Shown: positions 1 through 5,586 of the stretch, piece by piece | How positions within the stretch are numbered: the first letter of the stretch is position 1 | How the letters are laid out: every line of letters starts with the position of its first letter | From: an uncultured Eubacteriales bacterium | GTDB taxonomy: Bacteria > Bacillota > Clostridia > Oscillospirales > UBA644 | DNA: 6,638 nt | Direction of reading: 5' to 3' | Assembly: GCA_934481505.1 (NCBI GenBank) | Contig: CAKSPP010000077.1 | Span: 1 to 6,638, forward strand | Translations under genes and position numbers: made by a program | Notes under the pieces: generated by a model | Database searches by the model: none | Told to the model about the DNA's origin: nothing | Seen by the model: the letters and a program-made list of their open reading frames with translations, nothing else

Positions 1-209
1 CTGCTAACAAGTGGCAATTTGAACGGATACCTCGCAGACATTGGCAAGCAGGCAGGAGAGATGTTTTCTCGACTTATTAAACGGATGGCAGAGCGTGAAG
101 GCGTAACTGAAAACTTAAATCGGATAATCAAATGGAATGGGTTAGTTGTATGAATAACATCCGTAGCATAACCACAGAAATAGTAAATACTGATTTGATA
201 CTTACTTAA
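1..209 (+). pseudogene. tnpV: 3' end of a TnpV-like mobile-element gene, frameshifted and cut by the window edge
   Basis: The first frame reads LLTSGNLNGYLADIGKQAGE and continues through a GVTENLN segment. This matches the C-terminal half of TnpV proteins carried by Tn4451-like and other clostridial integrative elements. After codon 115-117 the match moves to the third frame, which reads DNQMEWVSCMNNIRS (123-167) and stops at 207-209. This agrees with the family's usual NQMEW..RMNNIRS ending. Compared with the family spacing, one base is missing between about 118 and 122. Without a correction, the first frame runs into TGA at 151-153. The N-terminal half lies outside the window. TnpV has no well-established function; it is mainly a marker of the elements that carry it. 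A sequencing error could mimic the frameshift. The family identification is from memory of conserved motifs, and I consider it secure. Confidence 0.78.
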
Positions 210-357
210 ATAACACATACATAAAAATGCGGTCGGGGGATCCCAACCTCATATTGTAAATATGATAGGCGGTTATTATATTGGAAGAACTATGTTTTTA
301 TTATGGATGTGAGTAGAACAAAAATTAAAGTTTGTGAATTTACAAAAAATGTTATTC
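210..357. other. AT-rich gene-free stretch after the tnpV remnant
   Basis: No credible coding region is visible here on either strand. One GC-rich patch stands out at 231-248. There GGTCGGG can pair with CCCAACC around a GGAT loop, with one mismatch, so it could form a short hairpin. It lies about 20 bases after the end of the tnpV remnant and is not followed by a T-run, so it is a poor intrinsic terminator. I cannot recognise element ends or attachment sites in this stretch. Confidence 0.5.
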
Positions 358-386
358 TTGACAAATAAAAGTAAAATATGTATAAT
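358..386 (+). promoter_or_regulatory. Consensus vegetative (sigma-A type) promoter for the zinc-ribbon gene
   Basis: A perfect -35 TTGACA (358-363) and a perfect -10 TATAAT (381-386) are separated by exactly 17 bases. Transcription would start near 393, leaving a leader of about 147 nucleotides before the ATG at 540. The surroundings are very AT-rich, which makes chance -10 matches common. A perfect -35 at ideal spacing is much less likely to be chance. No operator-like inverted repeat overlapping the promoter is obvious. Confidence 0.75.
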
Positions 387-539
387 AAATATATTAAATT
401 TTATTAGAAGAAATTTATAAAAACGATATCATGACTTTGTATGTTTGCTTATTTTAATTTTAAAGTAAATAAAAAAGTGTGGCAAATTATATATATATTC
501 GACATGCTAAAACGATTATAAATGAAAGAAGGAATTATT
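387..539 (+). promoter_or_regulatory. AT-rich 5' leader of the zinc-ribbon gene, with the ribosome binding site that sets its start
   Basis: The leader is about 147 nt from the predicted start point to the ATG and is almost entirely A and T. It contains an 8-codon open frame (431-457, MTLYVCLF) with no convincing ribosome binding site. I see no strong hairpin or known riboswitch core. At its end, AAGAAGGA (526-533) lies six bases before the ATG at 540. This makes 540 the likely start rather than the in-frame ATG at 522, which has no ribosome binding site before it. Confidence 0.5.
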
Positions 540-1229
540 ATGGGTTTAATTAAATGTGAAGATTGTGGAAAACTCATCTCTGATGCCGCAGAATCTTGTC
601 CGAACTGTGGACGTCCAATAAAAAACGCTCCTATATATTCTCCTCTCCCTCAGTGCCCACACTGTGGAAAGGTTGTAGCAGAAATTACAGAACGCTGTCC
701 AGAGTGTGGAACAGTTCTTAAAGAGCAATTAAACGAAAATCAAATACTTCAAGATATTCATCTCCGTAGTATGTGCCCGATTTGCGGAAATGATAAGATA
801 ATGCTTGCCCCTACCAAAGACTCTATACGAATTGTAGAGGGGAAGGACGGTGTTAACTGTGTCGAGTATTTATGTAATGAATGTGGAAGTTGGGTCTCTC
901 CATATAAACCTCAACAACACTTTATATATTATTCGCGATGTAGTGGACTCTTAGGAGTTGCTCCTATAGATGTTATGTTGGCCGAAGTGAAAACAAACCC
1001 CTTATTTGATGAAGAAGAGTGCGAGAAAAGATTGGCGGGAAAAGAAAAATATTCAGGTTATCATTCTAATATATATAATTCTCCAAAACCCAAATGTCCC
1101 ACCTGTGGCTCAACAAACATCGAGAAAATCTCAACAGCTTCAAAAGTTGTAGGGGCCTCGCTCTTCGGTCTTTTCAGTAATACCGCAAGATCTCAGTATA
1201 AGTGCAAGAATTGCGGGTATAAATGGTAA
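540..1229 (+). CDS. Protein with four zinc-ribbon modules, function unknown
   Basis: The product is 229 residues, starting at the ATG six bases after an AAGAAGGA ribosome binding site. An upstream in-frame ATG at 522 would add six residues but lacks a site. Eight CxxC knuckles pair into four likely zinc ribbons: C6/C9 with C20/C23, C39/C42 with C53/C56, C79/C82 with C112/C115, and C186/C189 with C222/C225. The first two resemble the double zinc-ribbon domains found at the start of many Firmicutes proteins. The last encloses a short hydrophobic stretch (VVGASLFGLF, 203-212), a pattern I know from small zinc-ribbon proteins of Firmicutes and their phages. No enzyme domain, signal peptide or full membrane span is visible. 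The protein is probably cytoplasmic and binds nucleic acid or protein, but that is inference. The AT-rich composition and the neighbouring tnpV remnant suggest horizontal acquisition. It appears to be transcribed alone from the promoter at 358-386. Confidence 0.85.
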   Translation: MGLIKCEDCGKLISDAAESCPNCGRPIKNAPIYSPLPQCPHCGKVVAEITERCPECGTVLKEQLNENQILQDIHLRSMCPICGNDKIMLAPTKDSIRIVEGKDGVNCVEYLCNECGSWVSPYKPQQHFIYYSRCSGLLGVAPIDVMLAEVKTNPLFDEEECEKRLAGKEKYSGYHSNIYNSPKPKCPTCGSTNIEKISTASKVVGASLFGLFSNTARSQYKCKNCGYKW

Positions 1230-1333
1230 AGTGCGATATGAATGTTTCAGAAATTTTTTTGAAACAAAATAGTTATATGTAGTATTCTTTACTCTACTCC
1301 CTGTTCCGTTTCAAAATGCTATAAGAAAAGGAA

Positions 1334-1375
1334 AAAGACGCCGGATAATGCTTATTTGCATTATCCGGCGTCTTT
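1334..1375 (-). terminator. Strong hairpin terminator of the sufCB operon, possibly bidirectional
   Basis: An 18-bp perfect stem (1334-1351 with 1358-1375) closes a six-base loop, TTATTT. Read on the minus strand, the stem runs into GTCTTTTTCCTTTTC, a good T-rich tail, and lies about 60 bases past the sufB stop. Read on the plus strand, the tail is only TTT followed by AACAG, so termination of the zinc-ribbon transcript here would be weaker. The stem core (GACGCCGGATAATG) is GC-rich and lies at the change from AT-rich accessory DNA to the core genome. Confidence 0.85.
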
Positions 1376-1437
1376 AACAGATTATATTATTGTCTAAAAC
1401 ATATTTATACATCCCCAATGAAAAGGGTGCATAATTA

Positions 1438-2361
1438 TTATTTCAAAAATCCGTTTATTATCTGTTCTGCGGCTTCTTTTTCGGTAAGCCCGAGTGTCAT
1501 CAGTTTTATAAGCTGTTCGCCTGCGATTTTGCCGATTGCCGCTTCGTGAATGAGGCTTGCGTCGGTGTCGTTTGCCGCGATTTCGGGGATAGCTTCGACG
1601 GACGCTTTATCCATTATAATGGCGTCACATTCGGTGTGCCCGTTACAGCGGTTGTTTCCGTTTACTCTCGAAATATATTTCTGATGCGAATATTCGGTCG
1701 CGACCGAACGGGAAATGACATGAGCTCCGCAGTCCTCGCCGTCAAGGTCGACTTTGAAATCGGTAACGGCGACCTGTTTGCCGTGCGTCATGATTTTTTC
1801 GTGAATAATGAGTTTCGATTTTGCAGCAAGCTTTGCTTCGGTTTTTCTGTAAGTGGAGTCGACACCCTTTATCTGGGCGGTCTCCATTTCCATATAGCTG
1901 CCTTCTTCAAGGTTGACGACGGTTGTCGGATTGAGAATTCTTTCTCCCGTACCGGGGCCTTCGCCGTAGTGCTTTTCGATATATTTTACTTTTGCGTTTT
2001 TCGCGACATGAAAAGTGTGAATTCCGTCGTGTTCCGCCTGTCTGTCTCCGCAGTTATGGATTCCGCAGCCTGCGACGATTGTAACATCGGCGTTTTCTCC
2101 GACGAAGAAATCGTTATAAACAAGGTCGTTTAAGCCTGTCTGGGTGAGAAGAACGGGGATATCGACTCTTTCGTTTTTTGTTCCGGGTTTTATGATAATA
2201 TCAATGCCGGGTTTGTCCGTTTTCGAAACGATATTTATATTTTCGGTGACATTTCTTGCTTCAAGTCCGCCGTTGAGTCTTATGTTGAAAGCTCCTTTTG
2301 TCGGACCTTCGATTCCTGCAATCGTTTTCAAAAGTTCTGTTTGAATTAAATCAAGTGCCAT
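1438..2361 (-). CDS. sufB: SufB/SufD-family iron-sulfur cluster scaffold protein (SmsB-like short form)
   Basis: The product is a 307-residue SufB/SufD-fold protein, much shorter than E. coli SufB (495 residues). It would form a complex with the adjacent ATPase SufC and assemble Fe-S clusters in the cytoplasm. The C-terminal core aligns with E. coli SufB: C245 in TECDAI corresponds to catalytic C405, and H272-E273 in LIHEA to H433-E434. The spacing differs by one residue. The EKEAAEQIINGF ending (294-305) matches the family's helix. A CGIHNCGDRQAEHDGIH segment (99-115) is, as I recall, typical of the short SufB proteins of Clostridia and methanogens. The start follows an AGGTGG ribosome binding site. 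The gene begins eight bases after the sufC stop, so the two are co-transcribed and probably translationally coupled. No SufS, SufU or SufD gene is in view. This fits the two-gene SUF-like minimal system (SmsCB), though I cannot exclude other suf genes elsewhere. Confidence 0.93.
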   Translation of the reverse strand: MALDLIQTELLKTIAGIEGPTKGAFNIRLNGGLEARNVTENINIVSKTDKPGIDIIIKPGTKNERVDIPVLLTQTGLNDLVYNDFFVGENADVTIVAGCGIHNCGDRQAEHDGIHTFHVAKNAKVKYIEKHYGEGPGTGERILNPTTVVNLEEGSYMEMETAQIKGVDSTYRKTEAKLAAKSKLIIHEKIMTHGKQVAVTDFKVDLDGEDCGAHVISRSVATEYSHQKYISRVNGNNRCNGHTECDAIIMDKASVEAIPEIAANDTDASLIHEAAIGKIAGEQLIKLMTLGLTEKEAAEQIINGFLK

Positions 2362-2369
2362 ATTCCCAC

Positions 2370-3089
2370 CTACATCTTTCCTTTAAGAACGGAACACATT
2401 CCGTCTGTAAGCAGTCCCGGAAGAATTTCGGATTTTTTGCCGTCGGCTTCTACTTTTCCGCCAGAGATAACGATAATTCTGTCGGCAATATTGAGAATTC
2501 TTTCCTGATGCGAAATGATTATTATGGAGCCGCCCTTTTCGTTATACATTTTTTCGAAGACTTTTATAAGGTTATTGAAGCTCCAAAGGTCAATACCGGC
2601 TTCCGGTTCGTCGAAAACGGTAAGCTCCGTTCCTCTCGCGACAGCCATCGCAATTTCTATTCTTTTTAATTCTCCGCCCGAAAGGCTTGCGTTTACTTCT
2701 CGGTCGACATATTCTTTCGCACAGAGTCCGACTTCCGAAAGGTAAGTGCAGACATCCGAAACCGAAAGCTTTTTGCCGCTTGCAAGGGTTATGAGGTCTC
2801 TCACGGTTATTCCCTTAAAACGAACGGGCTGCTGGAAAGCGTATGTTATTCCTTTTCTTGCACGGTCTGTAACCGACATTCCGGTTATATCTTCGCCGTC
2901 AAAAAAGATTTTTCCCGATGTCGGGGTATAAATTCCTGCAATAAGTTTTGCGAGGGTGGATTTACCTCCGCCGTTGGGACCTGTGAATGCAACGAATCTT
3001 TCATCTATAACGAGACTGACATCGTTTATTATTTCTTTTTTTCCGATATCGGTATCGGCTTCAAACGAAACATTTTGTAGTTCGAGCAT
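2370..3089 (-). CDS. sufC: SufC-type ABC ATPase of Fe-S cluster assembly
   Basis: The product is a 239-residue ABC ATPase that powers cluster assembly on the SufB scaffold. It is a soluble ATPase, not a transporter subunit. Visible motifs are Walker A GPNGGGKST (37-45), Q-loop Q86, signature LSGGE (136-140), Walker B with FDEPEAGID (159-167) and H-loop H194. The GGELKRIEIAMA and FDEPEAGID wording is typical of SufC rather than of import or export ATPases. I start it at the ATG ending at 3089 because AAGGAG lies seven bases before it. A longer frame opening at 3131 would begin inside the promoter's -35/-10 spacer and has no ribosome binding site. It is the first gene of the operon, with sufB directly downstream. 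Its length is normal for the family (about 240-250). Confidence 0.95.
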   Translation of the reverse strand: MLELQNVSFEADTDIGKKEIINDVSLVIDERFVAFTGPNGGGKSTLAKLIAGIYTPTSGKIFFDGEDITGMSVTDRARKGITYAFQQPVRFKGITVRDLITLASGKKLSVSDVCTYLSEVGLCAKEYVDREVNASLSGGELKRIEIAMAVARGTELTVFDEPEAGIDLWSFNNLIKVFEKMYNEKGGSIIIISHQERILNIADRIIVISGGKVEADGKKSEILPGLLTDGMCSVLKGKM

Positions 3090-3119
3090 ATCGCTTCTCC
3101 TTTTGATTTTTCTCAACCT

Positions 3120-3148
3120 ATTATATATCAAACGGGGTCTATTTTCAA
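3120..3148 (-). promoter_or_regulatory. Promoter of the sufC-sufB operon
   Basis: On the minus strand, TTGAAA (3143-3148) and TATAAT (3120-3125) are separated by 17 bases. The start point would be near 3113, about 24 nucleotides before the sufC start. No IscR-like or other operator is evident, although the GACCCCG run in the spacer is the only GC-rich block nearby. Confidence 0.75.
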
Positions 3149-3192
3149 TATTTTTTTTATAATGTCCGATATTTGTCGATTTTGAAATGATG

Positions 3193-3220
3193 AAAGCAGT
3201 ACGAAAACCCGTACTGCTTT
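3193..3220 (-). terminator. Hairpin terminator after the spore protein gene
   Basis: An 11-bp perfect stem (AAAGCAGTACG at 3193-3203 with 3210-3220) has a six-base loop. It lies about 30 bases past the SASP stop and before the suf promoter, so it separates the two transcripts. The T-tail on the minus strand is weak (TTTCATCATTTC). Confidence 0.7.
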
Positions 3221-3249
3221 TATCCTATGACCTGTATTTGTCTGTGGTC

Positions 3250-3441
3250 TTATTTCATGTTGTTTTCGTAGGACTGGATCATCTTCTTGACCATCTGTCC
3301 GCCGACGGAACCTGCCTGTTTCGAGGTGAGGTCTCCGTTGTATCCCTGTTTAAGATTAACGCCGACTTCGTTCGCAGCTTCCATCTTAAACTTGGAAAGA
3401 GCAGCTTTTGCCTCGGGAACGAGATTCTTATTGTTTGCCAT
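3250..3441 (-). CDS. Small acid-soluble spore protein, alpha/beta type
   Basis: The product is a 63-residue SASP. These proteins coat and protect DNA in dormant spores and are degraded at germination by the GPR protease. The family signature is plain: YNGDLTSKQAGSVGGQMVKKMI (34-55) is the conserved DNA-binding block, and LSKFKMEAANEVGV (15-28) is the other conserved block. The GPR cleavage site falls in this second block, by alignment after E21. The usual E-I-A-S/Q-E around the site is here E-A-A-N-E. An AAAGGAGTG ribosome binding site precedes the ATG by seven bases. Expression is expected in the forespore under sigma-G. The gene appears monocistronic. It shows that the organism belongs to a spore-forming lineage. 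Genomes usually carry several paralogues, so I give no specific ssp letter. Confidence 0.95.
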   Translation of the reverse strand: MANNKNLVPEAKAALSKFKMEAANEVGVNLKQGYNGDLTSKQAGSVGGQMVKKMIQSYENNMK

Positions 3442-3492
3442 TACATTTCACTCCTTTGCGTAAAATTTCGGACAACTTTTCAGTTGCAGAAC

Positions 3493-3522
3493 TATTATTC
3501 GGCATAAAACGCAAATTATACT
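3493..3522 (-). promoter_or_regulatory. Candidate forespore (sigma-G type) promoter of the spore protein gene
   Basis: On the minus strand, AGTATA (3517-3522) and AATAATA (3493-3499) are 17 bases apart. The B. subtilis sigma-G consensus is roughly TGAATA, 17-18 bases, CATACTA. The -10 matches at five of seven positions and the -35 at four of six. Position relative to the gene is suitable, with a start point near 3486. The sequence is AT-rich, so the match could be chance. No good sigma-A alternative was found. Confidence 0.35.
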
Positions 3523-3561
3523 TTTATATTTGAAAAAAATATTCTTTTTGACAGGAATATA

Positions 3562-3591
3562 TTGACAATCAATCCGCCGTTATGATAAAAT
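3562..3591 (+). promoter_or_regulatory. Promoter of the hydrolase / radical SAM operon
   Basis: TTGACA (3562-3567) and TAAAAT (3586-3591) are separated by 18 bases, about 32 bases before the hydrolase ATG. A second TTGACA at 3548-3553 has no acceptable -10 at the right distance. The promoter lies in the 181-bp region shared with the divergent spore protein gene. Confidence 0.65.
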
Positions 3592-3622
3592 CAGTTATAT
3601 TCAGGCGAAAGGACATAATAAA

Positions 3623-4669
3623 ATGGAACGTTACACCGAGGCGGAAAATATTGCTTCCGAATACAGAAAAAACTATATGGACGGGCTTACCGCTCTTATA
3701 AAAAGAAAACAAGCCGAAAAAAATAAAGAGAGAGTCGAAAATTTCACAAAAAATCTCGGCAACCTCGAAAACGAAAGACTCGAATTCAAAAAAATGCTCG
3801 GCTGGCCGCTCGTTTCGGGAGACAGCCATAAGCCTTCAATGAGAATCGAATATATCGGAAAAGACGACGACGCTTTTATTTTCAGAACATTTACCGATGT
3901 CTTCGAAAACTATGCGTTTTACGGAATTCTTTTCTTAAAGGGCGACACTTCAAAGGAATTTGACGTTAACAATATAGATAAAAAACCTCTTGTTATTTCT
4001 CAGCACGGCGGTCTCGGAACGCCCGAATTTTGCAGCGGAATATACGGAGACACCGCAAACTACAACGATATGACCCGCAGAATTCTCAAAAACGATGTTC
4101 ATGTTTTCGCTCCGCAGATGCTTATTTGGGATCCCGAAAGATATAAGCTCGATTTTGAAAGATGGGATTTTGACAGAGATTTGAAGCAGCTCGGAAGCTC
4201 GATAACCGCGGTTGAAATATATTCTTTGCAGAAAGTTCTCGATATTCTTTCCGAAAAACCGTATATCGACGGCGATAAAATCGGAATGATAGGCCTTTCT
4301 TACGGCGGATTTTATACTTTGTTTACCGCAGCATGCGACAAGAGAATAAAAAGCTGCATTTCATGTTCTTTTGTAAACGACAGAATAAAATATAACTGGC
4401 CCGACTGGACTTGGTTTGACGCCGCGGGCAAGTTTTTCGATGCTGAAATTGCGGCACTCGTAGCACCGAGATATCTTCATATTCAGGTCGGCGACCACGA
4501 CGAAGTTTTTGATTACGCAACAACCGGCGACGCTCTTGCACAAACGAAGAAGTATTTTGAAGCACTCGGCTGCTCCGATAAACTTAAAATTACGGTTTTT
4601 GACGGCAAGCATGAATTCTGCAAAGACGACGACGCAATAAAGGAAATGATAGAAAAACTCTATGAGTAA
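3623..4669 (+). CDS. Alpha/beta hydrolase (dienelactone hydrolase / acyl-esterase-like)
   Basis: The product is a 348-residue cytoplasmic hydrolase without a signal peptide or membrane segment. The nucleophile elbow is G-L-S-Y-G-G with Ser226 (224-229). HGG (128-130), just after the strand PLVISQ, is the usual oxyanion-hole motif. Asp291 or Asp293 in QVGDHDEVFD is the likely catalytic acid, and His330 in DGKHEF is the likely catalytic base. The first 57 residues are helical, charged and possibly coiled-coil, and come before the hydrolase core. The family includes esterases, deacetylases and peptidases. The substrate cannot be read from the sequence, and no gene name is justified. An AAAGGA ribosome binding site lies nine bases before the start. 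The stop overlaps the following gene by eight bases (ATGAGTAA), so the two are almost certainly co-expressed and coupled. Confidence 0.88.
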   Translation: MERYTEAENIASEYRKNYMDGLTALIKRKQAEKNKERVENFTKNLGNLENERLEFKKMLGWPLVSGDSHKPSMRIEYIGKDDDAFIFRTFTDVFENYAFYGILFLKGDTSKEFDVNNIDKKPLVISQHGGLGTPEFCSGIYGDTANYNDMTRRILKNDVHVFAPQMLIWDPERYKLDFERWDFDRDLKQLGSSITAVEIYSLQKVLDILSEKPYIDGDKIGMIGLSYGGFYTLFTAACDKRIKSCISCSFVNDRIKYNWPDWTWFDAAGKFFDAEIAALVAPRYLHIQVGDHDEVFDYATTGDALAQTKKYFEALGCSDKLKITVFDGKHEFCKDDDAIKEMIEKLYE

Positions 4670-5552
4670 TTGCAGAGTCTGTCCTTTTTCATGCGGAGTC
4701 GACAGGGTTTCAAGGCTCGGCAGATGCCGTTCTTCCGAAAATATTCATATCGTAAGAGCCTCACCGCATTTCTGGGAAGAACCTTGTATTTCCGGCAAAA
4801 ACGGTTCGGGAACGGTCTTCTTTTCAGGCTGTTCTTTACGGTGCGTTTTCTGTCAGAACGCAAAAATAAGCAGGGAAGACTGCGGAAAAAATTTTTCAGT
4901 TCCGGAATTTGCCGATTTTTTGCTCAATTATTCGAAATCTGGCGTTCACAACATAAATCTTGTAACACCGACCCATTTTTCTGATAAAATAGCCGAAGCC
5001 CTTGAACTTGTAAAAAAAGACCTCGGAATTCCCGTGGTCTGGAACTGCGGCGGCTATGAAAAGAAAGAAACCCTGAAAAGACTTTCGGGGCTTGTTGATA
5101 TCTATCTTGCGGATTCTAAATTTTATTCGTCCGAAGTATCTGCAAGATATGCGGCGTGTCCCGATTATTTTAAGGTGAACGCCGAATCTCTTGAAGAGAT
5201 GTTTTTCCAACAGCCCGAAAATATATATTCGGACGACGGAATTATGCAAAAGGGCGTTATTGTAAGGCATCTTGTGCTCCCTGCAAACACCTCCGACAGC
5301 CGCAAACTTTTATCGGCACTCAAAGAGAGATTTTCGGAAAATATCACTTTGAGCCTGATGTGTCAGTATATCCCGGCTGGAGATGCCGAAAATTTCCCCG
5401 AAATAAACAGACGACTGCGGAGAAAAGAGTTTAAGACCGTTACCGATTTTGCAGAAAGTCTCGGCTTTGAAAACGGATATGTTCAGGAATTTTCGTCGGC
5501 GGACGACTGTTTTATCCCCGATTTTTCGGAAAACAAAATTTACGGAATATAA
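4662..5552 (+). CDS. Radical SAM protein of the PflX / COG1313 type
   Basis: The product is a 296-residue radical SAM protein resembling pyruvate formate-lyase activating enzymes. The cluster-binding CX3CX2C motif is C57-C61-C64 in SGCSLRCVFCQN. N-terminal cysteines C4, C7, C11 and C22, in CRVCPFSCGVDR...GRC, and the WEEPCISG..GSGTVFFSGC run (38-57) are hallmarks of the COG1313 PflX group. Other family blocks are NLVTPTHF (99-106), WNCGGYE (127-133), DIYLADSKF (146-154) and VIVRHLVLP (199-207). The third of these is DIYLPDFKY in most relatives I recall. The group's substrate is not established, and the "pyruvate formate-lyase activating" label in databases is by homology. No glycyl-radical enzyme gene is in the window. 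No strong ribosome binding site precedes the ATG, so translation probably depends on the overlapping upstream hydrolase gene. Confidence 0.9.
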   Translation: MSNCRVCPFSCGVDRVSRLGRCRSSENIHIVRASPHFWEEPCISGKNGSGTVFFSGCSLRCVFCQNAKISREDCGKNFSVPEFADFLLNYSKSGVHNINLVTPTHFSDKIAEALELVKKDLGIPVVWNCGGYEKKETLKRLSGLVDIYLADSKFYSSEVSARYAACPDYFKVNAESLEEMFFQQPENIYSDDGIMQKGVIVRHLVLPANTSDSRKLLSALKERFSENITLSLMCQYIPAGDAENFPEINRRLRRKEFKTVTDFAESLGFENGYVQEFSSADDCFIPDFSENKIYGI

Positions 5553-5586
5553 AGAAAAGGAAGAAGCTAAGCTTCTTCCTTTTCTT
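5552..5586. terminator. Bidirectional terminator between the converging genes
   Basis: This is a 35-bp near-perfect palindrome: a 17-base arm (5552-5568), one central base and the complementary arm (5570-5586). In practice it would fold as a 15-bp stem with a CTAAG loop. Both strands leave the stem in T- and C-rich sequence (TTCCTTTTCTT), so it can end both transcripts. The left arm starts on the last base of the radical SAM stop codon. The right arm is the coding sequence for the final residues of thiN. Confidence 0.8.

Noticed and set aside
231..248. GC-rich GGTCGGG/CCCAACC inverted repeat as a mobile-element end
   Set aside because: It is short, has one mismatch and no partner copy is visible in the window, so an attachment site or terminal repeat cannot be claimed.
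522..539. Upstream ATG adding MKEGII to the zinc-ribbon protein
   Set aside because: The purine-rich ribosome binding site lies within these codons and is correctly spaced for the ATG at 540, which also gives the usual short lead-in to the first CxxC.
1244..1265. Weak hairpin (GTTTCA with TGAAAC) after the zinc-ribbon gene
   Set aside because: The six-base AT-rich stem with a ten-base loop has its T-run inside the loop instead of after the stem, so it is not a convincing terminator.
1546..2133. Long open frame of 195 codons on the plus strand, opposite sufB
   Set aside because: It lies entirely antisense to a clear SufB gene, has no ribosome binding site, and its Phe/Val/Cys-rich translation matches no family I know. 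It is a shadow of the codon use on the other strand.
2298..3162. Several shorter plus-strand open frames opposite sufC and its promoter
   Set aside because: All are antisense to SufC, which has a complete set of ABC ATPase motifs. None has a ribosome binding site or a recognisable product.
4670..4984. Open frame of 104 codons in another frame of the radical SAM gene
   Set aside because: It overlaps the N-terminal half of the PflX-type protein, whose cysteine motifs are unmistakable. Its Arg/Phe-rich translation looks like an out-of-frame reading.
4896..5270. Minus-strand open frame of 124 codons opposite the radical SAM gene
   Set aside because: Antisense to a confident gene, with no family resemblance and no ribosome binding site.
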